Source: Isoetes taiwanensis (Eukaryota > Streptophyta > Lycopodiopsida > Isoetales > Isoetaceae). From it: a DNA stretch of 64,000 bases. The stretch spans positions 21,558,089-21,622,088 of the forward strand of contig JAJEKV010000005.1 of the NCBI GenBank assembly GCA_021234155.1. Direction: 5' to 3'. The notes under the pieces were generated by a model, which did no database searches, was not told the DNA's origin, and saw nothing but the letters and a program-made list of their open reading frames with translations. Shown here piece by piece: positions 1 through 10,930 of the stretch (the stretch's first letter is position 1; each line of letters opens with the position of its first letter). The position numbers and the translations under genes are program-made.

Positions 1-1593
1 GTTTACCCCATGTTTACAAGAATTAGGACGTATTCTTATCTTTGCAGGAGGAATGAGTGCAGATCTTTGCAGTTGGAGATAGTACAGTGCTTTTACCATC
101 GTAGAGAATAGAGGACAAGACAGTTTGTGGCCATCGCAGAAAGGAGAGGAAAGAGTTAAGACCTTTGCAGATCATCAGCAAATTGGAGGCTATCATCGTC
201 ATTCATCAATTTTATCTTATTTGTAGACATTCATGACTTTGTTAGCGTTGCTTTCTCTATGGTTCTTTGTTGTTTACAAATATCTCCATCAAACTAAGCA
301 TTGATATATTGTTTATTTATATCTCTACCAATCTGAGCTTTTTTACTAAGCATTTTTATTATGGGTAAGATGAGTTGCATTATAGCACCTACTTCAATCA
401 TTGATTCTCATATATAGGCTTCAGCATATGCAGACTTTCGTGTATGCATAGAGGCAGTGAGGATAGACGGATGATGACAAAGCTGGATAACATATGATGT
501 CGTATGCATAGGGCATTCAGGTCGGCATGCCATGGTATGCATAGGCATTCAGGTCGGCATCCCATGTATTAGAAGTCCTGCTACAAGATAGAGGGATGAT
601 GATAAACCTGGACAACATATGACTTTCTATGCATAGGCATTCAAGTTGGCATGCCATGATGAGAAGCCATGCTACATGTGATCATTACTAACAACATGCC
701 ATGTTCTATTGTCTTTTATTGAGCTTTATTTCTCCCATGCTATACAACATTTCAAAGCATAAGATTTTCTTGCATAGTTGTTTCTTAGCAATCAACATGC
801 TATGTTGTATTATGATTTCTTGAGCATTACTCTTGCATGCTATACAATACCACTTAAAAGCATTCCTTTACATTACTATTCAACATAAAAATTTTCACTT
901 TACATTCTCTCCCTCCAATTCCACATATAAGTGAACATTCTCACCCTCCTATTCCAAATAAATTTAAAGCCACCCTCCCACCTTAAGCAAAAATAAGACA
1001 CCCTTTCTTAAGCACAAAACACACTAACGTAAAATGATGCCCCATTTATGAAGCAAAAATACCCCTTCCCTAAGCAAAAACAAAACACAAAAATTGTAAC
1101 ACGACTAAGGGCATTCCTCATGACCAAGTTGTTGCCTTTTATTATGTTGCTATGTGGCCAAAAGCCACGCCCATCCTCATAATATGTGACCCCGCTTTCT
1201 TTTCTTGGCACGAAAATTATGAAGGTAACAAGGCATTTCTAAGAAGAGGACAAAAGTATACACATCTATGCGCCACATACAATGAAGAGAACTATGCCCC
1301 CTCATACAATGCACGAAAATGTTGGATCTTTAACTATTTGGCAATGCTTTAAGAACTAGAAAGCACACGAAATTATCTAGAAGAAGAGATAGACTCATGT
1401 ACGCACGAGACTGTACAAACAAATGGTTATTTCCACATATCTAATACAAAAATAGTACACAAATGAACAAATATCATCATGTAATGAATCTCCAACTTAG
1501 ACAATAATTTAGAAAGAGCGTGCTTGACAACCCTACATATGTTACTAAATCCTACATCTTATTCATATGATTGTATAATAAAATTGTATTTAC
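1..1593. other. intergenic, short degenerate repeats
   Basis: No convincing gene is seen. Bases 480-660 hold a degenerate repeated motif (TGCATAGGCATTCAGGTCGG and variants, at least three times). Bases 690-860 hold two similar stretches built around CAACATGCYATGTTSTATT and CATGCTATACAA. The right-hand part must contain the body of the Helitron whose 3' end is at 1,621, but I could not fix its 5' TC end. Confidence 0.5.
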
Positions 1594-1621
1594 GCCCGGC
1601 AACGCCGGGCACCATAACTAG
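1594..1621 (+). mobile_element. Helitron 3' terminus, plus orientation
   Basis: A 17-nt GC hairpin (GCCCGGC-AAC-GCCGGGC, 1,594-1,610) is followed by 7 nt and then CTAG (1,618-1,621) with T as the next base. This is the classic Helitron 3' end: a hairpin a few bases before a CTRR terminus, inserted before T. The same terminus recurs in reverse orientation at 58,186-58,213 with only a couple of differences over about 30 nt, so the two elements belong to one family. The element extends leftward; no RepHel gene is visible, so it is probably non-autonomous. Confidence 0.72.
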
Positions 1622-2126
1622 TATTCTTTAAGATGTATTACTTCTTCCTCAAACACTATAAGTAAAAATTTGATCTCAAGTTCTAACTTCATTTCAAACT
1701 CAAAAATATCCTTATCAACTGTAAATAACATAGAGTAATTTAGAAACAAAGTTTTAATCCTAGATTCCCACATCGTTTTGTAGAATCCATTCCATTCATA
1801 TCCCCATAGTCCAAAATGGAATGAACATGATACTACACTTTGAAATCCTGACGACACCATGGTTATAACAGGTCTTCCCATGTGGATAAATGTAAACTAC
1901 AAAAATAAATGATTTTTGGGCTGAGCTTTTAACATTTAAAACAATTGTCATACTTTTTTTCAGCATTTTTTTAAGGCTGATGGATCTTCAGACTTTTTAT
2001 TTGCAGTATCTGTTTGGATTGTAGGAGTATACCCATGGTTTCAACGTTTCATGTTTGCAGGAATCGAATCCATTGAAGTTTCATTGCTTTAGCAACAGTG
2101 GTCTGCCAATGAATAATGTGTCAATG
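1622..2126. other. intergenic, no gene seen
   Basis: AT-rich sequence just outside the Helitron end and downstream of the carboxypeptidase-like exon. Short open frames here lack any recognisable motif. Confidence 0.5.
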
Positions 2127-2339
2127 TCATATAACATCATTATTGTGCCGATAGAGTGTTTGTCCTGACACAAATCTCTTGAACAACAGTAAAGCTCTTT
2201 CAGGTTGTGAAAATGGGACCATGTGTGCTGCTCCTCTTACAGTTGCAAATGTCAGATTTGCATACGCTTGTGACCATCCAGCGACCTTATACACGAAGAA
2301 TTTAGAAAGACTTTGTATAGGTGAGAACAAGCATGGCAA
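2127..2339 (-). pseudogene. serine carboxypeptidase-like, C-terminal exon (partial)
   Basis: The translation contains [20 protein letters not shown], the conserved C-terminal block of plant serine carboxypeptidase-like (SCPL, peptidase S10) proteins. The His of GAAHMVP is the third member of the Ser-Asp-His triad. SCPL proteins are secreted or vacuolar peptidases or acyltransferases of about 450 residues. Here only about 55 matching residues are present, ending in a stop after [11 protein letters not shown]. The Ser (GESYAG) and Asp regions are not found upstream (higher coordinates) within about 3 kb. A lone terminal exon of a long-intron gene is possible, but a gene fragment is more likely. 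The stretch just upstream contains an (AATAG)n repeat rather than an obvious exon. The match to the family is strong; its status as a working gene is doubtful. Confidence 0.7.
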
Positions 2340-2355
2340 GTAAGATACCTCATCT

Positions 2356-2380
2356 AATAGAATAGAATAGAATAGAATAG
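2356..2380. repeat. (AATAG)5 microsatellite
   Basis: Five perfect AATAG units. The reverse complement matches the (CTATT)n tail of the LINE at 24,064-24,108, so it may mark the 3' end of a minus-strand LINE copy, but the LINE 3' stem is not seen next to it. Confidence 0.8.
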
Positions 2381-4920
2381 TACCAAGGCCTATATGCCGA
2401 AGTCACTGGTAGATTCCTTTGCAATTTTATTAACCAACATGGGTGTTCCCAAAAAAGGGACCATAGAATCCTCGTCTCCACTGTACATGTCAATAAAATA
2501 AACAATTACCATCATCATAGTTTGGTGTTGAAATATCTTAATTTAAAAACAACAATGCAGATGGTAAATTATATAACATCAACCGGCCGCTGACCGTAGG
2601 GGAATAAAGTGGCGTAATAGGTAAAATATTGAGGGAATTAGCTTTTATCCATCGAGGGTAAATTTTGAATCTACCGACATGGACTAATAGCACAACTCTA
2701 TGACATATTTATATTTCGCAAAAGCAATCGAATATGTGTTGGTATCCGGTTAGCGACTTAGTATTGGCGGATATATATGGTCTAAAATGAACAAAAATAC
2801 GAAGATCCGGATCGTAGCCCCTCTTCAACAATGCTTTAAGAACCGAACGATGTCATTGGTAAGCTCATGCTCATCATATTGAAGAGGACTGCGAGAATTT
2901 GGTCCATTAGATCCTTCTCAATCATAAAGTTATCAATTGTATGACGCTTTGAGCATGTAATGTAACAAACATATGAACGTGGAGATTAGATAATGACATG
3001 GATTATAGGCAATAATGGAAAAGGATTAACAAAAAGGCTTTTAGTAGAGTTGAAACCGATTTTTGTTAAGTACAAGATGATTACGTACATATGAAGGTGC
3101 TATCGTTACGCGTTTAGCCAACTACATTATGGCGGTTCAAGAGCTTTGAGCTAAAGATTCTAGCCAATGATGACTTCATTATGTGAGCTTTCCCGAGCAC
3201 CGCTAATCTCAAGTCTTAATTTCATAAAACATATCGGGTGGAAAACTAACATTTATGCTCCATAGATATATGAACAAACTTGCGTTAAATCTAGAGAAGC
3301 CGGATGAAATCTTCATCTCTTCAAAATCTTCTTGTCTAAAGTCAATTTTCATCAACAATTTCATACAACAAGACAAAATGCAAAGGCATCCATAAGTTTT
3401 AACACCGCCATCATTGTCCTTTTTCGGGTTGAATAAAAACTACGTAACTTTTTCATTGCCAACCTAATAGAATGCCCTTTGACAAGTCACTTATGGAGTT
3501 TAAGAACCCCTCGTCTCTTTAGCCTAATTTTTTCTGAATTAGCTAATTGTTTATATTTACTTTTTGTACTCTAGGATATTGCTTCGCATAATTGCTTTAT
3601 GGGTGCTAATATAAGCTGGTTGGAGGGGCTAAAAAGATATAGGGAGATCATTGGCTAACATTCATTAAAAGAGCCCGACTTCACCACCCAAACTAAAGTG
3701 AAACATGAAATCCAACAATTGCAGATTCTGCGGTTACTCCATGGGTATGGAAGCCGTATTATTGGCATGTAGTGCCTTTCAACTTCTCGGGCTGATTGAG
3801 GTAATAGTATCTCTCCGTCGACATACAAACATCAACTCCAATGTTCATGTGTGGTATCTGTTACAAAGCAATGTTATAACTTATTAAACTTAACAATTAG
3901 AGATGCTCATCAGATAAGCCTACCATTTTCTGCAATCTTAGTTCCTGTGCAACTATTCTTGGCACACAAACATCAAGGATCACATCATATGGGTTTATGC
4001 TGTCCCCGATGATGGTCCAGATTGGGCTAAAAATAGAACAATTGTCCAATATCTTCTCTACGGCACATGGTGGGATTATTTAGCTACTATATTTGCAAAT
4101 TAATCTGGCCACTAAATTAAGGTGTCTCAACAAGGCTTTAATAAAAATTTAGAGCTTTTCCGAACAGCTCTTTCTACCAACTTCTAATGACCCATATGAG
4201 ACGGGCCAATTTATGAGATGAGACTAATTTATAACAGTTCTAAATAGTCAAAATTTTCTTGTATAGAAGACCAAGGAGATTTTCTAACATGTCCGCTTCA
4301 TCCAAAGTAATGATCTTGCACCTATCAGGAGGTGTTTCACATCATGATCTTCATTATCAAGTACAGGCAAGAGAAGTGTACTTGGAGTAGGTAGGCCTTT
4401 GTGACTCCAAGGGCCAAAAGAGGCAACACACCGGCTACTTTCCAATGCTGCAAGTACCAATGACCTTATATTAAAATACATCAAGAAATAAAAAAATTAG
4501 GACGAGAAGCCAAAAATGTAAACTGCTCTTTCAAAAAGCAATTGTCAGTTAGTAAGTTAGAGCCACACCTATTAGTACAATTATATAACTCCATCTTCAA
4601 AGCCTTTCTTGATCGATCTATTGAAGAGTATGGTTCTGAGTGATCCGTGAAGTGGTGCTTCTTGAGCACCTATTATGGCTGTTAAAGAGTGGCGACGAAG
4701 CTGTCAAAAATCTCAACATGGACCCTATATTCTAATTTCCAATTTCCATCCGCATCAGGTCATATTATTATATTAAAACCCTGTTACGAACATAAAGTTC
4801 TGTGCCATCCTTTGTTCAGTTCAACAATCCATCTATACCATTTTTTTATTTTGCATATAAATTATAGCATCTCAATCACACAGCTTATACTCTTACCCAT
4901 AAATTCCAGATGCAATTCGC
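2381..4920. other. intergenic, no gene seen
   Basis: AT-rich sequence with only short open frames that carry no motif I recognise. Missing upstream exons of the carboxypeptidase-like gene would have to lie here on the minus strand; none was identified. Confidence 0.45.
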
Positions 4921-4924
4921 TAGC

Positions 4925-5306
4925 ATATCAGTTGAACAACATTTGACCTACTGATCTGTTTTTGTTTACTGTCCATACAATCTGAGGGGGGGCATCACTT
5001 GTTCTCGTGATGCCAGCAATTAGTATAGACTATAAATACAGACAACATATACTCGCTATTGGTGCAAGCAGTGCTGTTGCAAAAGAATCTGAAGGCAGAG
5101 CAGAAACTATAGTAATATTGGGAGGAGCTTCTGAGCAATCTTGCCCTAAGAAAAGATCCGTCTGCATAAGTTATATTGTGAGCCGACTTGTCATTGGCCC
5201 ATTTGGAGCCAATATTTGCAGTGGGGTAATCGTACAACCCACATGATACAAAAGAAAAGATCAAAAAGAGGTGCAGGGATATGTAAACACATTTGGCAAG
5301 AGCCAT
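4925..5306 (-). pseudogene. bulb-type (G-type) lectin protein, 5' fragment
   Basis: The open frame 5,306-4,995 starts with a hydrophobic signal peptide (MALAKCVYISLHLFLIFSFV, then SCG). It continues with a pattern of the form YPTANxxxxWxNxxSxxxxTYADGS, LLRSSS and FFCNSTACTNSEYMLSVFIV, which fits secreted bulb-lectin (D-mannose-binding) domains and their receptor-kinase relatives. The frame ends at TNCWHHENK. The next lectin-like stretch (PPQIVWTVNKNRSVGQ, about 4,985-4,940) is in another frame, so a frameshift lies between them, followed by stops. No kinase domain follows. The signal peptide makes 5,306 a sensible start. Family assignment is by pattern; it is probably a broken or truncated gene. 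Confidence 0.6.
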
Positions 5307-6093
5307 CTTCTCATAAAAAATTTAAAAGAGACTTAACTGTTTTTGGGCGCCATTGTTCTTTTACTGAGACTGCTGAAAATGCTGCCTAGGTAATGCATAG
5401 AAGAACTAAGAAATGAGTTATAGAAGCCGTGAATCCAATGGCAAGGCCCAGGCTTCTACATCAAGTATGCGAGGGCATTTTGTTTGAGTTTATAGGCCTC
5501 TGTTGCGGCTGGACTTGGAGGAGGGCTTCGCCTCTTCGGGGTCGGCATAGCCCGATGCACAAACGTGAGCGGCCCAATGCAGGTGACCGCGAGTTTACCT
5601 GGAACAACGGGTTTGGCGCAGTCACCAGCATATCCTAGGTATATTCCAGCATATACTTAGGATATGCCACAACCCCACATAAACAAGGGTTTGCAACCCA
5701 AAAAGAAGCCCTGGGTATTTAAGAAACGATCCACGTGGATTTATAAATCTAACGTGCTGTCTCCACTTGGGTTCTAGCCCGTTGCCACCCCACATGTCCG
5801 GAGCCACCACGTGGTGGGGGGTGATTGGGTGGGAGGTATGATTAGGCTGGGGGGAGGGGGAGGGGATTTTTTTAATTTTTTAAATTTGGCACGAATCCCA
5901 GGAAATGGAAAATGGAGGTCATAACAAGATCTTTTTCAAAAATTCTTTTTTCCACATGGAATTCTTTTTTATGCTCTCCAAAAAGGGAGAATCGTTTTGC
6001 AAAAAAAGAGCATCTTGATTCTGGGCTAAAAATGGGTGCTATATTTGGTGAGATGGCAAGTTTATAGAATGATGTGGCAAATGGGTGGTGACA
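5307..6093. other. intergenic with a small palindrome
   Basis: No gene is recognised. An imperfect palindrome lies at 5,629-5,666 (CATATCCTAGGTATAT paired with ATATACTTAGGATATG), possibly the tip of a small foldback element. Confidence 0.5.
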
Positions 6094-6345
6094 TGGCATA
6101 ATGATGTGTCAAGCAAGGTGGCAAAATGACTTTTTTCTAGTCAAAACTTTTTGTGAACTGATGATGATGTGGATGACACGTATATGATGATGTGGATGTA
6201 CTTGGGTGATGATGTGGCATAATGAAGTGATGACATGTCAAGTAAGGTGTCAAAATGACTTTTCTTGATCATAACTTTTTATGAATAGGCGATGAGGTGG
6301 ATGATATGTGTATGATGATCTGGATGTACTTGGGTGATGATGTGG
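6094..6345. repeat. two-unit tandem repeat, about 127 bp
   Basis: Two diverged units, beginning near 6,094 and 6,221, share the order GTCAAGYAAGGTGKCAAAATG, CTTTTTATGAA or similar, GATGATGTGGATG and GGATGTACTTGGGTGATG. The sequence is rich in ATGATGTGG on the plus strand and has no open frame. Confidence 0.65.
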
Positions 6346-8880
6346 ATGATATTTGACATTTTGAAGATGATGTGGATAATTTGGCATCAAATTTGGCACT
6401 TGTGCACATAGCATTAGAACTTTTATGCAATGACTTGAACATTTTGCTCTTTCATACTTGTTTGAAGAAAATGTGCACTTTCTTTCTCTAGCTTTGCTTT
6501 TAGAGAGAGAAAATAGACTTAGACCATGGGAATAGCCAAATTGGGTGGAAGTTTTTTCATTTTCTAAAGATAGTGGATGTATGATGTATGTGTGTGTTTT
6601 GACTAGAAAAAAGACTCTTTGCCAACTTTGGCTAGGGACTATAATGATGAGGCATGGAAATGTGAATTGTAAAGCACGTAGGATGTCTCATGGATAGGAT
6701 TGAGATAGTAGGAACATGAAAGAAGCCTTGAGAAAAAGAATTCATGCCAAAATGACTTGGATCTAGCCACATACCAAAGAATCTTGAGGGGTCTTCCAAA
6801 CTCTAATCTTGAGGGGTCTTCTCTTTAAGCTCAACTCTTCTTGCTTGAATCCAACCTCCTTGCCATACTTGCATGATATACAATGAATGCCCCATCCTTG
6901 GTTCTTCATCATAGGTGTCTACTTGGAGTCTTCAAAGATGGAAGTCTTCAAACCTTTAGCTCATGCACACATGTACTAGTCAGACAAATGTGCAAATTGT
7001 GTGCATTGCTCTTCTATGCTGCCAAAGTGTGGCAGCACATATTATGCCAGAAGAGCTTCATTAGAGAAGAGATGTGGATGTTGGTGGGACAACGTGAAAA
7101 AATAATGTGCCAGTCAATATATTACTTCTGTATTCAAGAACCCCTAGCATATATTAATTACGCTTTGAAGAATCATGAAAATAATACCAATAACAACCTA
7201 CGTTTGAGTTGCACAAAAACATAAACTTTATGTGACGCTCATAGTATTAATGTTCTGCTATACATATAAACAGATGAAAATATAAGAACCTTCTTCAGTT
7301 GTCCTAAAGTTCTAGTCAATTACTTGGGGCAAAATCGTGTCGAATAGCAATCTGGAAGAGTGAAATGATTTTCAGCAAACTGAGCTTAACATACAAAACT
7401 TGAGAAGGCTACCATCTGTTGAATATAGATACTGCACAAACAAAAGCAAACATGGGGATACAATCTTAAATTGTGCAGACATGCACACAATATATTTAAG
7501 TCATTAGAAAAGCAAACAAACATTGGGACACAATCTTAAATTGTGTAGACACTTTGAGAAAAACTGAAGGGGCGCAACATATTCATCCATAATCAAGCTC
7601 TGAAGGATCCGGTAGACACATGCGGAACTCCATCTTAATCTTACCAAATGGTCAAGAAACAATTGCATCAAAGTTTGCTCAGAGTTCTTTTAGTAATATG
7701 AGAATATCTTAAACAACAATATGAGCTTACCAAAACCATGTGAACATTATTTCATACAGTGCAAAAGAAGTAGTGATGAGAGGTAACATATGATGGCCAT
7801 CTTGGTGCATCCGGCCCTCTTGGTGCATCCAATGATAGAGTACCATTCAAATAACCATAATTTCAAATGTAGCAAACCATGATGCAATAAAGGCCTAAGT
7901 GATCTAGACAAATGAGTAGAAACGGAACTACATAGAAGAAAGAAGCAGTCTGAATAGAAGCGAAAGACAAAAATATAAACAAACCTATTTAACGTGGCAC
8001 AGACAATAGGAAAACATAATTTTCATTGTAGCAAACCCACTTGCAAATGATCCAAAAGCTTATTTGACCTTGCTTTGATAAGAAAAATAAAGAATACAAT
8101 CAAACAAAATCGAGAATCTTGTCTTGGCCATTCTCTGTGAATGATTTCAGATTACCTCTTAGACGCCTTTATGTTTAAACCAGACAAATGCTCCTAGATT
8201 GATTAGTAAAATGATAGAAGTGGCGTAGCTAAAATCTATGCCGACAGATGATTGAAATTGCATGGCAAATAGGGATCCTTTGACACCTTGCAGTTTGAAA
8301 TCGTGGAGCAACACCGATGAGACTGCCCAAGAAGAAAAAAAAAATCGTGGTCGAAATAAGATTAAAAAGAAAAAAAAAGGGGTCCCGATTTGTGGAATGA
8401 CAGAAATATTTTCCAGCTGTCAAAAGACCAACAATCTTATGAAATCACCTAAAAAAAAAAAAACCAAAAACCGTTTCCACCAAACCAAAAAATCCCAAAT
8501 TAAAAGCCTTGATTGCCTAACAATGCTGGACACGGTTTCTAGTCCCTAATGTTAATGTTTGCACAATAAAAAACCGCATGGTTGTAACTTACGATTGTTG
8601 AAGGTGTGTTGTATTAGTATGCAAAAACGTAGAATGCAGATGCTGGCATCTGGGTTTTGGTAAGAAGCTATATAAGGGTTTTCAGTTGTTGATAGACAGA
8701 TAGGAGCGTGCGTGCGTCCTGGCAAATGGCGACCAGGGATCGTGATTCCAATTTGGGTCTGCGCAGGTGTCTAGGTCGGCATGTGGATGCCATGGGGAGA
8801 TGGTTTTGTTTGCTTCATCTTGAAGGATGGCGCATAGGTGAGCGGTTTGTTGCTGTGGTTTTGTTTTGTTGTTTCCGATT
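6346..8880. other. intergenic, no gene seen
   Basis: Mostly AT-rich, with A-runs near 8,330-8,470. Open frames such as those at 6,883-7,224 and 8,262-8,549 are low complexity or featureless. The promoter side of the Rep-like element should lie in the last few hundred bases. Confidence 0.4.
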
Positions 8881-8886
8881 TCCATC

Positions 8887-9485
8887 ATGTCGATGAAGAG
8901 AGCAGCGAGAAAGGGCAAGGCTCCCGCCGCCCATATGCCTGTCTCTAATGTGGGTTCCATACCTGTTGATTCTAGCTCTGCACATACTCATAATTCCTCT
9001 GATGTGCCCAATTTTGCAATGAACTGGGAGGCAATTGATGTCTCTGTGACACTAGGACTGTCAGGGTATGATGTCTCGCTTAGTTTCTTTGATGCCCTTC
9101 CATTATCCTGTGATAGAAGATGTGTGACTAGTGCAGTTGCCCTGGAGAGGGGATCTTCTGCAGATCACCTTCATGTCCAAGCTGTGCTGAGAGCATGCTA
9201 TAAGACATCAAAGGTTATGAATGAGGCTGTTAAGAGGGATTTCAATTGACCTTTCAAACCAGCTGGTGTTGTGTTAGTCTACAAAGTCCTCAAAAATAAA
9301 TGCTACACTGTTTCAAGGGTATACTGAGGTATTGTATGAAGGACATAAGTAAGGTGCACTATTCTTGCAATCTCCATAACATATATGAATCCATGATTGA
9401 AAAGGGGAAGGATCTCTATCTAAGATGGGGTGCTGGGGACACAAAAAAGTTTGTGTGTGTTGGACATCAGGAACCTGTTGAATAA
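8887..9485 (+). pseudogene. HUH endonuclease Rep-like transposon protein, N-terminal part
   Basis: One reading frame runs from MSMKRAARKGKAP (8,887; basic start) to about 9,299, broken only by a TGA at 9,247-9,249 where coding resumes at once (PFKPAGVVLVYKVLKNK). A single-base shift near 9,299 moves into the frame 9,300-9,485. The first frame contains RGSSADHLHVQAVLR, whose H-L-H (9,166-9,174) is a His-hydrophobic-His metal-binding motif with the E-x-G before it and Q after it typical of Rep nucleases. The second contains RYCMKDISKVHY, a Y-x-x-K motif: Tyr codon 9,330-9,332, Lys 9,339-9,341. This order is that of a rolling-circle HUH nuclease with one catalytic Tyr. From memory of the families, it resembles Replitron-type transposon proteins of green plants and algae more than RepHel Helitrons (no helicase seen) or CRESS viruses. 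It is dead because of the stop and frameshift. Confidence 0.62.
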
Positions 9486-9539
9486 GTCCGCTCACTTTGT
9501 ATTTTACCATGGTGGCCGTAGACTCACTCTTAGCTCGAC

Positions 9540-9909
9540 ATTTACTATTTGCAGGATGCCAAGGAGTGGAAAGTACACTTTGATCAGTAGCTAAATTGTT
9601 CCTTCGAACAATGCTCATGTGAATGAGCACAGAGTACTTGCTGCCTAGACGGTTCTCTTAAACCCCGCCCACTGCATGTCATCTGATGTCAGGACTATTC
9701 TATTTGGTTTGCCTGCAAGGTATGTGGCTGTGGAACAGAATGGTCCTGGGCGCCGACTGTACTGGGATGATTCCGTGCCACTTGACGAGCTAGATTGTAA
9801 CTTTGAGGATCTTTGTGATCCATCCTTCAGCCCTGAACTAAAAATCCTAGAACATGGTGTGGATTACATCCCCATTCATACTGGGGACTGTACCATGGCT
9901 GTTGGGTGA
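9540..9909 (+). pseudogene. Rep-like element, conserved middle segment
   Basis: The open frame 9,676-9,909 (78 residues) reads SSDVRTILFGLP ... GRRLYWDD ... NFEDLCDPSFSPEL ... VDYIPIHTGDCTMAVG. About 51 of 77 positions are identical to the minus-strand copy at 19,070-18,819, so this is a real conserved protein segment. I do not recognise the domain. Homology at the DNA level starts before the frame, around 9,555-9,675 (EWKVHFDQ, then NNAHVNEH in another frame). The coding sequence therefore extends upstream and is frameshifted. A TTTACTATTTGCAG acceptor-like site at about 9,540-9,553 may begin this exon. It lies just downstream of the HUH region in the same orientation and is inferred to be the same gene. 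Confidence 0.55.
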
Positions 9910-10060
9910 CTCCATATATGGTTTCTTTGCTGTACAGTTTCAATTGTGTGCTTGTTTCTATTTTTCTTGAGCATGGTTTGTGGTGGTGACACCTTCTTAC
10001 AGGGTTGGAATGGAGAGCAATAGAAATTTCCAGGGGTGAGATGGGCACCCCGTCCTAAGC

Positions 10061-10408
10061 TTGGACCCCTCTTTAATAAGCTCCAGAATTGATGCATCTC
10101 GGCCTGATCCTCAAGCGTATGAACAAGTTTCTATGGCAGAGGAATTCATATCAAACATTGTGCAGGTTGATATTGAGGCCCACAGAACTGCAGCTTCCCT
10201 TAGGACCTTGAGGCAGCAGTTGACATGTGTTTATGTTGTTATTGATTTGACGATTTTTAGTGTTGCTTGGGAGCAACTTGGGGCTCCGATGTCTGAGTTG
10301 TATGCACTGAGATCACACATGAGCCTTGCTAGGGGTCTGCTGACCCAGGAGATCTGCCAGCTTGATGCTGTCATTAGGCAGGTTGCATCTAGGAAACCTA
10401 TGAACTAG
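10061..10408 (+). pseudogene. Rep-like element, C-terminal helical segment
   Basis: The open frame ends in ELYALRSHMSLARGLLTQEI CQLDAVIRQVASRKPMN. The minus-strand copy at 18.39-18.65 kb reads ELHTLRSHMSLARALLLQEI RQLDNVIRQIRFGELRN, again with an in-frame terminal stop at the same place. The segment is a predicted long helix (heptad-like Leu/Ile), perhaps for oligomerisation. Between 9,909 and about 10,006 both copies have an intron-like stretch ending in a pyrimidine-rich AG (CACCTTCTTACAG here), followed by GxxTGGAATGGAG or similar. An intron at a conserved position is therefore likely. Function unknown. Confidence 0.5.
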
Positions 10409-10662
10409 AGCTTTATCTTCTTGCAGTTGTGTGCAATCAGGTTATTGTGCAGTACCATGTTAGTGGCATTTGTGCTAGGTGTACATTTATTGATTTGATG
10501 AATATGTAATGCTTGTTATTCTGATGCCTTGTTTTTCGCTTTGGACTAGTTTTCTTATTGTGCATTTGTGGCCATGGTTACTAAGACTTGTAGACTTTCA
10601 GTGGGCTTCGACCCCTAGGCATGAGGGCGATCCCCTCTTGTGGGATGTCCCTTATGCCTAGA

Positions 10663-10702
10663 TGAGCATTGGCATTGCGCTGGGGTTCAATTCCCAGGCT
10701 CA
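10663..10702 (+). other. tRNA T-arm-like two-stem hairpin, copy 1
   Basis: TGAGC at the start pairs with GCTCA at the end. Inside, CTGGG-GTTCAAT-TCCCAG forms a T-arm-like stem with a B-box-like GGTTCAATTCC. It is too short to be a tRNA (no D or anticodon arm). It aligns with copy 2 at 10,890-10,930. Confidence 0.5.
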
Positions 10703-10889
10703 TTGATGGTCTCCATTTGTTGTATTACACGTATAGTCCTTCATCATAGCAAGCGGTATATATAGGGATTATCAGATGCATGCCACTAACCGTTGCAACT
10801 TGGAGTGGCAGTCAGTGGCACGTGTCTGATCGCCCCTATGCATAGCCTTATTGTAACTGTGAGGAAAAGTAGCATGAACAGGTGAACTG

Positions 10890-10930
10890 TGAGCATCGGA
10901 TTTGAATTGGGGTTCGATTCCCCAAGCTCA
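10890..10930 (+). other. tRNA T-arm-like two-stem hairpin, copy 2
   Basis: Same plan as copy 1: outer TGAGC/GCTCA, inner TTGGGG-TTCGAT-TCCCCAA. The inner stem differs from copy 1 by compensating changes (C-G to T-A at the base, one extra G-C). B-box-like GGTTCGATTCC is present. It could be a SINE relic or a degenerate tRNA. Confidence 0.5.

Noticed and set aside
8229-8549. Lys-rich frame and its Phe-rich opposite
   Set aside because: Produced by A-runs; no motif.
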